Origin: Nothophaeocryptopus gaeumannii
Lineage: Eukaryota > Ascomycota > Dothideomycetes > Mycosphaerellales > Mycosphaerellaceae
DNA length: 64,000 bases
NCBI GenBank assembly: GCA_031771865.1
Contig: JASISA010000036.1
Location: forward strand, 1,054,001 to 1,118,000
Direction of reading: 5' to 3'
In this document: positions 1 through 10,367 of the stretch, piece by piece
How the letters are laid out: each line of letters starts with the position of its first letter
Numbering within the stretch: the stretch's first letter is position 1
Notes under the pieces: model-generated
The model's input: the letters and a program-made list of their open reading frames with translations, nothing else
What the model was told of the DNA's origin: nothing
Databases searched by the model: none
Position numbers and translations under genes: made by a program

Positions 1-20
1 CACTGACGTCTTGAATACAG

Positions 21-1058
21 CCCGCCCTCGCCGCCGGCAACACCTTCGTCTACAAGCCCTCTGAAAAAGCCCCCCTCGGAGCCCTCGGCCTCGCCGCCCT
101 CGCAAAAGAATGCTTTCCACCGGGAGTAATCAACATCGTCAACGGTGGCGGCAAAGTCGGTCAACTCCTCGCCTCTCACATGCAAATTCGTCAAATCGCC
201 TTCACAGGTTCCACAGCCACCGGCCGCAAGATCCAAGAATACGCCGCTAAATCTAACCTCAAGCGCGTCTCCTTGGAGCTTGGAGGCAAGAGCCCCTCGC
301 TCATCTTCGACGATGCGGACCTCGACATCGCAGTCGCCAAGTCAGTCGAAGGCATCATGGCCAACACCGGCCAAATCTGCGCCATGGCTTCTCGTGTTTT
401 CGTGCAAGAATCCATCGCCGAGAAATTCATCGCGCACCTCAAAGGCGCCTTTGAGGCTTTCTCATCCGGAAACTTCATCGGCGACCCTTCTGATGCCAAC
501 ACTCAAGCCGGACCTATCGCCGATAAGGCGCAATTTGCCCGCGTGATGGAGTTTCTCGATATCGGAAAGAAGGACGGTAAGCTCGTTACAGGAGGTGTGC
601 AGAGGGGTAAGAACGGTCTCTTCGTCGAACCAACAATTTTCTCCGACTTGCAGAGTTCGTCGAGGATTGTGCAAGAGGAGGTCTTTGGACCGGTTGTCAC
701 GGTGCAGACATTCAAGGATGAGGCTGGGGCGATTGAGATGGCTAATGATACAGTTTTCGGGCTGTCTGGTAAGTCTCACATATCTACTCCCTTCTTGGGT
801 TTCTGTCTGGATGTGTGTAGTATACTGACTGACCTTTTTCTCTGTCCAGCCTGCATCTACACCAACTCGATCAGCCGTGCGCTGCGTGTCACACGCGAGA
901 TGGAGGCTGGATCGATTGCTGTGAACGATTGGTACTTCCCATCTCCTGATACACCATTCGGGGGTGTCAAGCAGTCTGGTTATGGACGAGAGGGTGGTCT
1001 TGAGGGACTTAATGAGTACCTCCAGACTAAGACGATCCAGATCAACATCAACACCTAG
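21..1058 (+). CDS. Aldehyde dehydrogenase, 3' part (5' end outside the window)
   Basis: NAD(P)-dependent oxidation of an aldehyde to a carboxylic acid. Bases 1-20 look like the end of an intron (CTGAC branch, ACAG acceptor). The exon opens with PALAAGN, the cofactor-domain motif found after the substrate channel in this family. Exons are 21-768 and 850-1058, joined across an 81-nt intron (GGTAAGT donor, CCAG acceptor), giving 318 visible residues of a usual 480-500. The general-base glutamate lies in LELGGKSP and the nucleophilic cysteine in NTGQIC; FGPV and the C-terminal TPFGGVKQSG and GREGG are also present. No peroxisomal or membrane tail is seen. It converges on YME2, about 210 bp away. 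The subfamily and substrate cannot be told from this part; it resembles the general ALDH1/2-type fungal enzymes. Confidence 0.93.
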   Translation, partial: PALAAGNTFVYKPSEKAPLGALGLAALAKECFPPGVINIVNGGGKVGQLLASHMQIRQIAFTGSTATGRKIQEYAAKSNLKRVSLELGGKSPSLIFDDADLDIAVAKSVEGIMANTGQICAMASRVFVQESIAEKFIAHLKGAFEAFSSGNFIGDPSDANTQAGPIADKAQFARVMEFLDIGKKDGKLVTGGVQRGKNGLFVEPTIFSDLQSSSRIVQEEVFGPVVTVQTFKDEAGAIEMANDTVFGLSGKSHISTPFLGFCLDVCSILTDLFLCPACIYTNSISRALRVTREMEAGSIAVNDWYFPSPDTPFGGVKQSGYGREGGLEGLNEYLQTKTIQININT

Positions 1059-1271
1059 GTGTGATGGGTGCAGAGAATGTATTGCTGTTATGAAATCAGT
1101 ATCTTGTATGTAAATAGCCGAAATGGAGACTGTCAACTCACCATCACGATCTGAACAACGCTCATCTCTCACCACCATTCCACAAATCGAGTGGTATCTT
1201 CAATATGTACAGTTATCCAAAATCTGCCGAGTGTAGTAGCTCTCCATCCCATCTTACATCCCGTCACTCTC

Positions 1272-3818
1272 CTAGAACTCCGTCTGCAACACCTTCTTCA
1301 GCGCCGAACCCTCCATTTCCAACGTCTGAATCTTCTTCTGACTCGCCGCAACATTCCCCAGCAACCACTGTATCCGATCGTACAACTCCCCAGGCTGCTT
1401 GTTCAATTTTGAAATCACCGTAAGCTCCTGCTCATACTTATCGATACTCTTATTCTCTCCGGCAATCGCATCAGTCAACAGGGAGAGTTCCATTTTCGCT
1501 CGAAAGACATTATCCTCCACGAGACGCTGGAACGCAGGCTGGTAGACTGGTTTGCCTGGCTTCACACTGTACGGTCGGCCGTTAGACGACTGCACGCTAA
1601 TCAGCTCGGCTTGTTCCAGTGCGGCTATGGCTTTCTCGCCGCCGGCAGATTTGAAGGCGTCGGTGAGTAAGATCTCGTGGTAGCGGAGGGCTTCGTTTGC
1701 GGCAAGGTCACGGACGAGGGTCCAGGCTTGGGCGGATGTCCATTCTCTGCTGTCGCTGCCGAGCAAGAGATACATTTTCAAAATCTCGGAAGCAGACTGG
1801 TCGACTATCTCTTTGACAGCTTTTGATGGCGCCTCTCCAGCTTTGATGCGGCGAGCGAAGAACTCGAGATCTGTCAAGCGGCCTCCAAGATAGCCAATTA
1901 CGTCGTCTAGTTCTCGAAGATCCTCGCGCTGCTGAGAGGGCGTGAGAGCCTTGCTTTCTTCATCCTCGCCGTGCTTTTGTCCGGTCACCTTCGATGGGTC
2001 GGCGTTGAAGTCGAGATGTTGAATGACATAGCGCTTGGCGACCTCGGGGGAGCAATCGCCTAGCGATATCTGTCGGAAGACTCGGTCTGGAAGAGCTTTG
2101 CTCAGCGACTTGCTGAATGAGACGTCGTTTGTCAAGAAAATAACGTGCGCAATATTTGACGTTGTCAGTGTTGCTGCCCATTCCGCGAGTTTATCATAGA
2201 CAAGAGCAGCGCCGGCTTCAGAGCTTTTCTGTAGGAAGTTATCGATGACCACGACCGGACGACGTTCAGGATGTGCTTCTAGAAATTCGTCGTCGCTCAG
2301 CTTGTACTCTTTGTCGTCTTTCTTCCGACCTTCCAGTGCGATGCTCTTCAGCGCAGATGAGGTCTTGTTCCAAATCTTGACGAGTTGATTCTCCAATGTC
2401 TCCGAGAAGCCAGCTTTACTCCCCGTCATGCCTTGAGCTGCCAAGTCCATCAGACCGCTGATATTGTTGATCCAACTGAAGACTGGTCGGTAGCCAACTT
2501 GCGCCGCAGCTGCATCGATGGTGGCAGCATCACCTCTTGCTTCTTGAAGCGGTTTGCAGTCCAAGATGAGTACCCTGTTCGCCTCTCGTTTGTGCCTCAA
2601 AGCGTGTTCCACGACTAGCTCCCGCTTTCCACTTCCTCGTGGTCCTTGGACGACAACAAAAGTGTCGGCAGACTCCATAAGCCATGACTGGATTTGAATG
2701 ATCTCATCCTGACGGTCTTCCCAGACGACTTGCATACCGCCATCGTTGGGCAGAGTATCGCTGCCGAGTGCCTTCACCTTGTTGATCAGATCCTCGCCCT
2801 GCTGAATGAACCATGCGAAGACGACGTTGTCTTCCAAGTGGAAGGCTCTGGTGATGTGTGCTTTGATGGACAATGTTCGGATAGGGTCGAAGATGGCAAC
2901 TGAAACCGCTGCAACCAGAGCAGCAAGCAGCGGGATAACGATTCTTGGGTGGTTGAAGATCCAGTCTTTGATCCAGCCTGCACGTTGTTTCTTTTCGTAC
3001 GTGAGTCTCATGATAGTTCCAGATTTACCACCCCCTTCAGCGTCATTAACAAGATAGCCATGCATACAATTCTTAGCAACGATGGCCTCCTGGTAGTGAG
3101 CGAAGTCGAGATATGCAAATCGTGGCACAGCTTTCGAGTCCGATGGCTGCACAACGATATCTGACAGCTTCCCAAATGGTCGGAAGAAACTGTACAGCTG
3201 CTCTTGAGTGAGCTCAGCAGCCTCAGCACCTGGCTCAGTCGGAAGAAACTCGATTCGCAAACGACGCGAGGCGCGTCTCGAAAGATCCTCGACCCACGGC
3301 TTGCCCAGCACTGGACTAGCCTTCACCACTGAGAACGGATTCCACCATGGTCGTGCTTTGTTCTCTGCGAGATACTTTCGTACAGCCTCCGCGATAGACC
3401 TCGCATCACTTTCCCCATCATGATGAAACTTGAGGAACGCAGCGCCTTCGCCATAGCGCGGCAGTACTTCTACGACTTCAGCCTTGCCCAGGTCTGCGTT
3501 CTTGGTAGCCTTCTCGAAGATGGTTTTCGGGTTGACAACGCCATAGCTGCTCGTCGTAGGATCCAAGATTTTGGGTGTTCTCTTTCCAAAGGAAGAAGTA
3601 ATGCGCATAAGCCATTGTAGGTTCGGAGGTAGAATGTCGTTGAAGAATACGATGCCTTCGTCTGAGCGTTTAGTGATGTGACCAGATTTGTTGTCGCCTG
3701 TGTCGCCGATATTCCATCTTCTGGCTACTAGTGGTGATATCGATATGGGTGTTTTGCGGCATCGTGTTGCCCCTAGGAGCGGGCTCGATGCCCGGTAAAG
3801 GTGTCTCCGTGGTATCAT
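1272..3818 (-). CDS. YME2: Mitochondrial escape protein 2 (Yme2/Rna12)
   Basis: An integral protein of the mitochondrial inner membrane involved in maintaining the mitochondrial genome and nucleoid structure in yeast (known for the family). Single exon, 848 residues, close to the family's usual size. The N-terminus is basic and lacks acidic residues for about 35 residues, as in a matrix targeting sequence. An RRM-like domain spans roughly residues 180-265 (RLRIEFLP, FFRPFGKLSDIVV, FAYLDF). A single hydrophobic segment follows at about 288-312 (VIPLLAALVAAVSVAIF). The C-terminal intermembrane-space part has an AAA-like P-loop, GPRGSGKREL, near residue 390, and a Walker-B-like VVVIDNFL. The ATG at 3816-3818 is the first in frame and gives the presequence. 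The order RRM, membrane segment, P-loop domain is diagnostic. Confidence 0.93.
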   Translation of the reverse strand: MIPRRHLYRASSPLLGATRCRKTPISISPLVARRWNIGDTGDNKSGHITKRSDEGIVFFNDILPPNLQWLMRITSSFGKRTPKILDPTTSSYGVVNPKTIFEKATKNADLGKAEVVEVLPRYGEGAAFLKFHHDGESDARSIAEAVRKYLAENKARPWWNPFSVVKASPVLGKPWVEDLSRRASRRLRIEFLPTEPGAEAAELTQEQLYSFFRPFGKLSDIVVQPSDSKAVPRFAYLDFAHYQEAIVAKNCMHGYLVNDAEGGGKSGTIMRLTYEKKQRAGWIKDWIFNHPRIVIPLLAALVAAVSVAIFDPIRTLSIKAHITRAFHLEDNVVFAWFIQQGEDLINKVKALGSDTLPNDGGMQVVWEDRQDEIIQIQSWLMESADTFVVVQGPRGSGKRELVVEHALRHKREANRVLILDCKPLQEARGDAATIDAAAAQVGYRPVFSWINNISGLMDLAAQGMTGSKAGFSETLENQLVKIWNKTSSALKSIALEGRKKDDKEYKLSDDEFLEAHPERRPVVVIDNFLQKSSEAGAALVYDKLAEWAATLTTSNIAHVIFLTNDVSFSKSLSKALPDRVFRQISLGDCSPEVAKRYVIQHLDFNADPSKVTGQKHGEDEESKALTPSQQREDLRELDDVIGYLGGRLTDLEFFARRIKAGEAPSKAVKEIVDQSASEILKMYLLLGSDSREWTSAQAWTLVRDLAANEALRYHEILLTDAFKSAGGEKAIAALEQAELISVQSSNGRPYSVKPGKPVYQPAFQRLVEDNVFRAKMELSLLTDAIAGENKSIDKYEQELTVISKLNKQPGELYDRIQWLLGNVAASQKKIQTLEMEGSALKKVLQTEF

Positions 3819-4334
3819 GATGCCCTATGAGAGCCGCTCGGCTCATTCAGCTCATCAGTGCGGCTTCATATCCAAGGGGTCCTCCAGCACATCGGCGTAT
3901 CCTGCGAGATTGTCGATGATATTGGACCAGGGGTGGATAACTAGAGTTCAGTGAACAACTTCCAAGTTTCGCTTTGCGCGTCTCTCACAACGTCATCAGC
4001 ACGTGACCCACAATATGTTGTGTGAAAATCTTTGGAGACAAAGGCGATGGCGGTGACTTTGAAGCGAAGGAGAGGGACAGTGTAGAAGACTAGCGCATTG
4101 AGAAGAGGTAGTATCACAGTCGGACAGATGAGGAAGGAAAGAGTGTCAAGAAGTGAAGTGTTTTTGAACTGTGCATTCATTGCCTCAGCCTCTGAACTTT
4201 TGAGGCCGTATCGCTACATTACAGGCGATGCTTTTCCATCCCGTCATAGCATCATGAAACCCATGTCAAATCTAGCCCTGTAGAAAACGCCTTGCCATGC
4301 AACCCAATTAAGTGGTATCTAGAGCTGAAAGCAT
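3819..4334. other. Intergenic region between YME2 and hsp70
   Basis: About 515 bp holding the YME2 promoter and the hsp70 3' flank. A 79-codon open frame on the minus strand (3941-4180) has two hydrophobic stretches but no recognisable domain and no spliced extension, so I do not call it a gene. Confidence 0.5.
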
Positions 4335-5240
4335 TTAATCGACCTCCTCAACGGTTGGGCCGTCATCGCCGCCAGCACCTGGTGGAGCGCCGCCTGGTGC
4401 ACCACCTGGCATACCGCCTGGCATACCACCAGCACCACCGTCAGCGCCGTAAATCTTCATCATGATTGGGTTGGCAACACCCTCGAGCTCCTTCTGCTGA
4501 GACTCGTACTCGTCCTTGGTGGCGGTCTGGTTGTCGTCGAGCCATGCAACCGTCTTGTCGATCTCAGCCTTGAGCTTCTCCTTGTCGGCCGCGTCGAGCT
4601 TCTCCTCGACCTTGGAGTCGGAGAGGGTGTTCTTGAGCGAGTAGGCGTATGACTCCAGACCGTTCTTGGCCTGGATACGGGAGGCCTCAGCCTCGTCCTC
4701 CTCCTTGTACTTCTCGGCCTCAGCCAACATGCGCTCAATCTCCTCCTTGGACAAGCGGCCCTTGTCGTTGGTGATGACGATCTTGTTGGTCTTACCGGTA
4801 CCCTTCTCGAGGGCAGAGACGTTCATGATTCCGTTGGCGTCAAGGTCGAATGTGACCTCGATCTGTGGGACACCACGTGGCGCAGGTGGGATGCCGGTAA
4901 GCTCGAACTTGCCCATGAGGTTGTTGTCCTTGGTACGGGCACGCTCACCCTCGAAGACCTGGATGAGCACACCTGGCTGGTTGTCGGAGAAGGTAGAGAA
5001 GACCTCGGACTTCTTGGTCGGGATGGTAGTGTTGCGCTTGATGAGAGGAGTCATCACACCACCAGCAGTCTCGATACCGAGAGACAACGGCGCGACATCG
5101 AGGAGCAGGATCTCGTTGGTGGACTTGCTGGAGGTGTCACCAGACAGGATGGCGGCCTGGACGGCAGCACCGTAGGCAACAGCCTCGTCTGGGTTGATGG
5201 ACTTGTTTGGCTCCTTGCCGTTGAAAAAGTCGGAGACCAT

Positions 5241-5290
<50 letters not shown>

Positions 5291-5385
5291 GGACGGAAGA
5301 CTTGTCGATCTTGGCGTCACGGAGAGTGCGCTCGACTGGCTCCATAGTAGAGCGGAAGAGGTCCTGGCACAGCTCCTCGAAGCGT

Positions 5386-5417
<32 letters not shown>

Positions 5418-6335
5418 CTCGAAGAGCGAATCGATCTCGATGGAAGTCTGTGCGGAGGAAGACAGGGTGCGCTTCGCACGCTCACAGGCAGTGCGCAGGC
5501 GGCGGAGAGCGCGGGCGTTGGAGGTAAGATCCTGTTCACAGTTAGTTGCTGAACATGTCGAAGCGTTCGGGTTGGAGGGGTTACTTGCCTTCTTGTGCTT
5601 CCTCTTGAATTCGTTTACGAAGTGGTTGACGAGGCGGTTGTCAAAGTCCTCACCACCCAAGTGAGTGTCACCGGCAGTGGACTTCACCTCGAAGATACCC
5701 TCCTCAATGGTGAGCAGGGAGACATCGAAGGTACCTCCACCCAAGTCGAAGATGAGCACGTTGCGCTCGCCCTCAGTCTTCTTGTCGAGACCGTAGGCAA
5801 TGGCAGCGGCAGTTGGCTCGTTGATGATACGGAGGACGTTAAGGCCAGCGATGAGACCAGCATCCTTTGTTGCTTGACGCTGAGAGTCGTTGAAGTACGC
5901 TGGAACAGTGACGACGGCGTTGTTGACGGTGCCACCGAGGTATGACTCTGCGGTCTCGCGCATCTTGGTGAGGACCATGGAGGAGATCTCCTCTGGTGAG
6001 AAGGTCTTCTCCTCGCCCTTGAACTCAACCTGGACGATTGGCTTGCCCTGCTTGTCAATGACCTTGAAGGGAAAGTGCTTCATGTCGGCCTGCACCTCAG
6101 CGTCGTTAAACTTGCGGCCGATTAATCGCTTGGCGTCGAAAACGGTGTTTTGTGGGTTCATGGCGACTTGGTTCTTCGCGGAGTCACCGATGAGACGCTC
6201 TGTATCGGTGAAGGCAACGAACGAGGGTGTTGTGCGGTTACCCTGATCGTTGGCGATAATCTCAATGCGGTCATCTCTGAAGATACCCACGCAAGAGTAC
6301 GTGGTACCCAAGTCGATTCCGATCGCTGGTGCCAT
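4335..6335 (-). CDS. SSA1: Cytosolic heat shock protein 70 (Ssa type)
   Basis: ATP-driven chaperone of the cytosol and nucleus. Exons are 6335-5589 and 5531-4335, giving 647 residues, the standard Ssa length. Seen in order: GIDLGTTYSCVG phosphate-1 loop at the N-terminus, IFDLGGGTFDVS phosphate-2, IVLVGGSTRIPKIQ adenosine loop, the linker DVAPLSLGIET, the substrate-binding domain, a GGMPGGMPGG-rich tail and a terminal EEVD, which binds TPR co-chaperones and marks the cytosolic class. The intron (5532-5588) is a GC-AG intron (GCAAGT donor, CTAAC branch, ACAG acceptor). It is 57 nt long, in frame and free of stop codons; unspliced mRNA would add 19 residues between HKK and DLTSNARALRR. Removing it restores the family sequence exactly. 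Adjacent GAAnnTTC is described separately. Confidence 0.97.
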
Positions 6336-6532
6336 GGTTGATGTGTGTCGTATGCGTGTGGTAGTGTTTTGGCTATCAAAAAGGTAGTCGTAGATGAAGA
6401 CGCGCTTGATAGAAAGTCTCGAAGAGGTGTTGAGGCGGTAGCGGGTGTTTGTGATGTGTGTGTGCAGGAGGAAAGCTTGGAGAAGGTCGAGGTCTATATG
6501 CCACGAAATTCTGATTCTGCGGTAGATCGCTA

Positions 6533-6540
6533 GAAGCTTC
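6533..6540 (-). promoter_or_regulatory. Candidate minimal heat shock element upstream of hsp70
   Basis: GAAGCTTC fits two inverted heat-shock-factor units (GAAnnTTC) and lies about 200 bp upstream of the hsp70 start codon. A functional element normally needs three or more units; the third here (TCA for GAA) is degenerate. The position fits an HSF site, but the match is short and could be chance. Confidence 0.3.
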
Positions 6541-6766
6541 GATCAGGGTCCATGCGCGAGTGGATGGCTCTGGCAACTGCTGGAGCATGCCAGCGAGATC
6601 TGGCAGGTGCGATGCAGGAACATGACTGTGGCAAGCTGTTTGATGCATGGGTCAGTCGCCAATATGGACATTTTCACCTGCATGTTCACTGGCATCCCTT
6701 CCATTCATACCGTTTCTCTAACCACCACCATGTGAGTGTTCTTCGGTTCTGCGCACGGATCACCAG

Positions 6767-7204
6767 CCCAGCCCACCAAACGGTGACGTCGGTCGCTCCA
6801 CGCTGCGCCAAGCCTCAAATTTCTCCGGCCGCCTCCACAGCAGAGCCGCATGGTCGCAATGGTGGTCTCAGGTGTGGACGAATCTTCGAGGCCCATCGCA
6901 ACGACTGGAAGATGCTGTGGACCTGTCAACAGAAGAGATTCTCGTCTTCGAAGTCACGCGTCACCTCTCGCATGCTGCAGGAGACAATCATAGTAGCAGC
7001 CTTGGCAGCATGTTTGCTCGGCTTCTTTCTGTCCATCAACAAAGACGTCAGCAGTCAGGCCACACTCTGGAGAGTCCGGATAACTTGCCGCTGTATGAGC
7101 TACGAGTGCAGCCAGCAATCGATATGCTCCAAGGAATGGGACATCCAGCAATGTTCAAGTGCTCTGTCATCAAAGGTGCAAAGTTACCCCTTGGTCCAAG
7201 TTGA
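6767..7204 (+). CDS. Possible exon of an unidentified protein
   Basis: Open frame of 145 codons following a plausible acceptor (ATCACCAG at 6759-6766) and ending in TGA. The translation has a balanced composition unlike the neighbouring noncoding frames, with stretches such as RLEDAVDLSTEEILVFEVT and ELRVQPAIDMLQGMGHP. I recognise no domain. A GTGAGT donor sits at 6730-6735 but does not join in frame with this acceptor; another possible donor, GTCAGT, lies near 6650. The start of the gene is therefore unresolved. It could be a small mitochondrial or hypothetical protein, or noncoding; confidence is low. Confidence 0.25.
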   Translation, partial: PSPPNGDVGRSTLRQASNFSGRLHSRAAWSQWWSQVWTNLRGPSQRLEDAVDLSTEEILVFEVTRHLSHAAGDNHSSSLGSMFARLLSVHQQRRQQSGHTLESPDNLPLYELRVQPAIDMLQGMGHPAMFKCSVIKGAKLPLGPS

Positions 7205-7486
7205 TTCATTGGTACAAGCCCAGTCTGCCACATTGGCTTCAATTTCGTATTCCATACTCTCATTCCTCGCATCAATTTACCACTTCTCCCTCAATCGAGC
7301 ATTTGCTGCTCAAACAATCTACCAAAGCCCCATATCTCTAACAAAAAGAATCAAAAGGTATCATCAATTATAAACCCCATCCCAACCCCTTCCTCAAGAA
7401 GAAACAGGACACAGTCTCAAACATTCCTACTCCAGTAATCCATTAACGCCATAGTGACCTCTTCCTCCCACACACCCCTCTCTCCC

Positions 7487-7882
7487 TTAATGCCTCCACC
7501 CAACCCTCCTCAACTGCCCCTTCACATCCTCATACCTCCCCTTCCACTTCTCCATCTCCTTCCAAATAAACGCATAATCCGAACTCAATTTCCTATACGC
7601 CCCTTTCACCTTCTCTAATTCCCCCTCCTTCCTTGCCAATTCCTCATCCCTCCGCCTCAGCCTCCTCCGCAGCGCTTCGATTTCGAGTTGCAGGGTGGGC
7701 ACGTCGGTGCCGTAGCAGCTGCGGGAGAGTTCGTCGGCTTGGTTGTGGTGGCCGCGCATACCTCCGGACGATGAGGATGATGGAGGGTTGATCAAGGAGG
7801 GTTGGGATTGGAAGGCGACGTGTTTCACGCCGATGTTGCCTCGGGATCGTTTGTGCTGGATTCGGGGGTAAGCCGTTACCAT
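7487..7882 (-). CDS. Small hypothetical coiled-coil protein
   Basis: 131 residues from the first ATG in frame (7880-7882). The first half is low-complexity (SSSSSGG, basic residues). From about residue 65 to the end there is a strongly charged heptad-like helix beginning LQLEIEALRRRLRRRDEE, then ELARKEGELEKVKGAYRKL. Upstream in the minus strand a GTACGT donor and an AATCCAG acceptor could define an intron. No upstream ATG exon could be found, so the true N-terminus may differ. I do not recognise the family. The coiled coil suggests self-association or a scaffold role (inference). Confidence 0.55.
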   Translation of the reverse strand: MVTAYPRIQHKRSRGNIGVKHVAFQSQPSLINPPSSSSSGGMRGHHNQADELSRSCYGTDVPTLQLEIEALRRRLRRRDEELARKEGELEKVKGAYRKLSSDYAFIWKEMEKWKGRYEDVKGQLRRVGWRH

Positions 7883-9079
7883 ATCGTGGTTGCCGGTAGG
7901 AAGAAGGCAAGGCAAAGATGAGGCGGAGACGTACCACCTGAATAGTATGTATGTATGTTGTGATAAGTTGATCAGTCTGATAGGTGTGATGACCTGGTAA
8001 GGCTGCAGCAGTTCTCTTTCTTTCTCTGTCTCGATTGATCTTTACAGGAGAACTACAAGGTCGGAACGGCTTCCTATATGCCCATCTTCAAGAAGGCGGT
8101 GCCGTAATTTTGAGCCGCACGCTGGCAGGCCGCATACCCAGAGGACACCCAGCAACTGGTATGCGTCAGAGCCCGCCAGGATAGACAGAAACAGACAGAC
8201 GGACGATCAACCGAGCGAGCGGCATCCAAAGGAGGGCGCAAGTAGTGCTCACCCACCCATGCACCCATGTCCATCCGCATGAACAGTTGCCTTGTCCAAA
8301 AGTTTGGTACAGCTGCACCGCAAGGACTCCGCAAGTAGCCTGCAAGTGGTAAGGTGGGTGATTGAATGAATGGAAAGCATAGCATTGTCGATCCGCACAC
8401 CGGTAGATTGGGCTATGCATGACATACTATGCGTGCAGCACACACGTGAAGAAAGGCGGCCTGTGTGGTTGATTGTTGTTGGCTTATTCTTTGCAGGGCA
8501 CAGCCCTCTTCTGAGGAGGGGACATTGTGGTATCGATCTGCTACTGAGGCTAGCTTTCGACCTTGAAACTTCAGCCGCAGATCAGCTGATGAGGATTTGG
8601 GCGGTAGCCGCCAGCTCTTTAAGAAACGACTTGCCGCCCTCAAGCTTTCCGAATGCTTTGGTGCTCTGTGCCGTTGCTGGCCGTATTGTGAGTTTGGGAG
8701 TTATTGTTCGTTACTTGCTCTTCTCTGCAGGTATACGCCGCTGTCCCGGACTTTCGAGCTTCAAGAGTGTGCATCGCCTTCGAGCATACCCACAAGGCTG
8801 CAGCAACCTGGAGAACACTTGTAGCGGCCTCAATGTACGTATCGCGTGCTTGGCCAAGCTGGCGGTGTAGTAGCCAGGCAGCATCCATCCATAGGACATT
8901 GAAAGTAATCCCAGGCTGCCTTCACAAGAGCAAACATGGCTCATCATCGAGCTCGTTCGTCGTCAGCCTAATCTCGTGTAACTCCAGCCAAAGCACAAAC
9001 AAACAAATGGTATCTTCCAGCCCAGTGACCCAGCTCAGTTGCCCATCCCGAACGCCACGCTCTTATTACACACCACAAA
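7883..9079. other. Gene-poor region
   Basis: About 1.2 kb between the coiled-coil gene and the 7TM gene. Short open frames occur on both strands (for example 8370-8870 and 8704-9153 on plus), but they overlap one another, have Cys/Arg/Ser-rich shadow compositions and show no domain. I see no gene, tRNA or repeat here. Confidence 0.4.
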
Positions 9080-10367
9080 TCAAACCCCCTCAGACCCTAC
9101 AGTGGAACCCATCCTCGATCCAGCCTGGCTCGCCCTCTCATGCTCAACCGTAACACTAATCTGACGATGAATAATTGGGTCTCCACTGTTGCCTGAGTCA
9201 CCACTCGGCCTCCTTATCACACCTTTGCCCTTCTTCCCTGGATCATGAAAAGCTCCAACCCGATAATTACCCACACTCGGACCCATTCTCGTCTCTCCAT
9301 TCTCCAGATCCGCTCGCACTCTGGACCCGTGACTGCGTGAACCGCTCTTCATGTGTCGCGAGTTTGAGTTGGGCTGGATGGAGCGGCTTCTACTGTTACT
9401 GTTGTCTGAATTCGTTCCGCGGACTATGGAGCCGAGATTATATCCGCCTCCTAGGCCTCGCTTCTCGAGGGATGGGTCCCAGCCCATTGCCTTATTATAT
9501 CCTCTTACGAAGTTCTTCAGCGTAGGTATCGTCGTGGCTATGAGGGAGTAGCCTAGTGCGACTTGCTGCCAGACCAGGACATCGGCGATTGCGAGGCCAG
9601 GGTCGGATGACCGGACGTATTTTGCTATCCAGACTCCGTGTAAGGCTGCGAGGACGGCGCAGGCGAGGCGGAAGGCGAAGGCGAATACGACTGTGCTTTT
9701 GATGTGGAGTTTCATCTGGAGAGGCCAGACGAGGATGACGGCGAGGAGAACGTAGGTGACTTCGAGGATTGCGTCGAAGCTGATTACCAGCTCCCAACGA
9801 AGTAGCTGTTCAAGCCATTAGTCCTTTGCCCGTCATTAGTCACATGGGTTGCCGGGGTTGGCTCACTTTGTTGGGACATCGTTGTGGTCCGTACAGTATG
9901 CGCCTTGGTCCGCATCCTACGCTCACTCCCAGGGCGCTGCCAAATCCCCATGCCAGTGTCAAGACGAGTGCAATGTTGCAAGCCCACCATGCGACACTGT
10001 GATCGCGCGAGAGCAGACGCTTCATGAATGCCACCACACTCAACTTACTCAACGTAAGTGATAGGATGAATAGAATCTCGCTTGCCAGCACTGCGCGGCC
10101 AAGATGGTGTGCATATCCAGCTGTGAGCAGCGTACTGCTTCGTCCAACTCCTTCACTTAATCCGACATAGATCGCAATATATTGTCCTGCGGCGAGGATC
10201 GTCGAGCCTGCGATCAACCAGTCATCCTTTCCTAGTGTATGCGCCTTGATCTGGAATCTCGTGGCCAGCGTAATGACGGTGAACATCAAACTGAGTATTG
10301 CCGCAACCCATACGAGTCCCGCGCGATCCGTCGCCGTGACCGGCGAGAACGTGTACGTCGTAGCCAT
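9080..10367 (-). CDS. Rhodopsin-like 7TM membrane protein (fungal PTH11-type superfamily)
   Basis: Two exons, 10367-9867 and 9805-9080, joined across a 61-nt intron (GTGAGC donor, TTGAACAG acceptor), giving 408 residues. The N-terminus is extracellular and short, without a signal peptide or CFEM domain. Seven hydrophobic segments follow, for example WVAAILSLMFTVITLA, DWLIAGSTILAAGQYIAIY, ASEILFILSLTLSKLSVVAF and VWQQVALGYSLIATTIPTL. Then comes a Ser/Asn/Arg-rich cytosolic tail of about 130 residues. This is the layout of the fungal rhodopsin-domain family related to Pth11 receptors. It is divergent from a second 7TM gene starting at 11458, with about 1.1 kb between the start codons. Ligand and coupling are unknown; G-protein coupling is inferred only from the wider family. 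Confidence 0.85.

Noticed and set aside
3941..4180. 79-codon minus-strand frame with hydrophobic stretches between YME2 and hsp70
   Set aside because: No conserved motif, no splice extension and position inside a promoter region; expected by chance.
7644..7937. Alternative minus-strand reading of the coiled-coil gene region
   Set aside because: Its Arg/Pro-rich translation is the off-frame image of the coiled-coil frame, which has clear heptads.
8370..8870. 166-codon plus-strand frame
   Set aside because: Overlapped by other frames of equal length on both strands, Cys/Arg/Leu-rich shadow-like composition and no motif.
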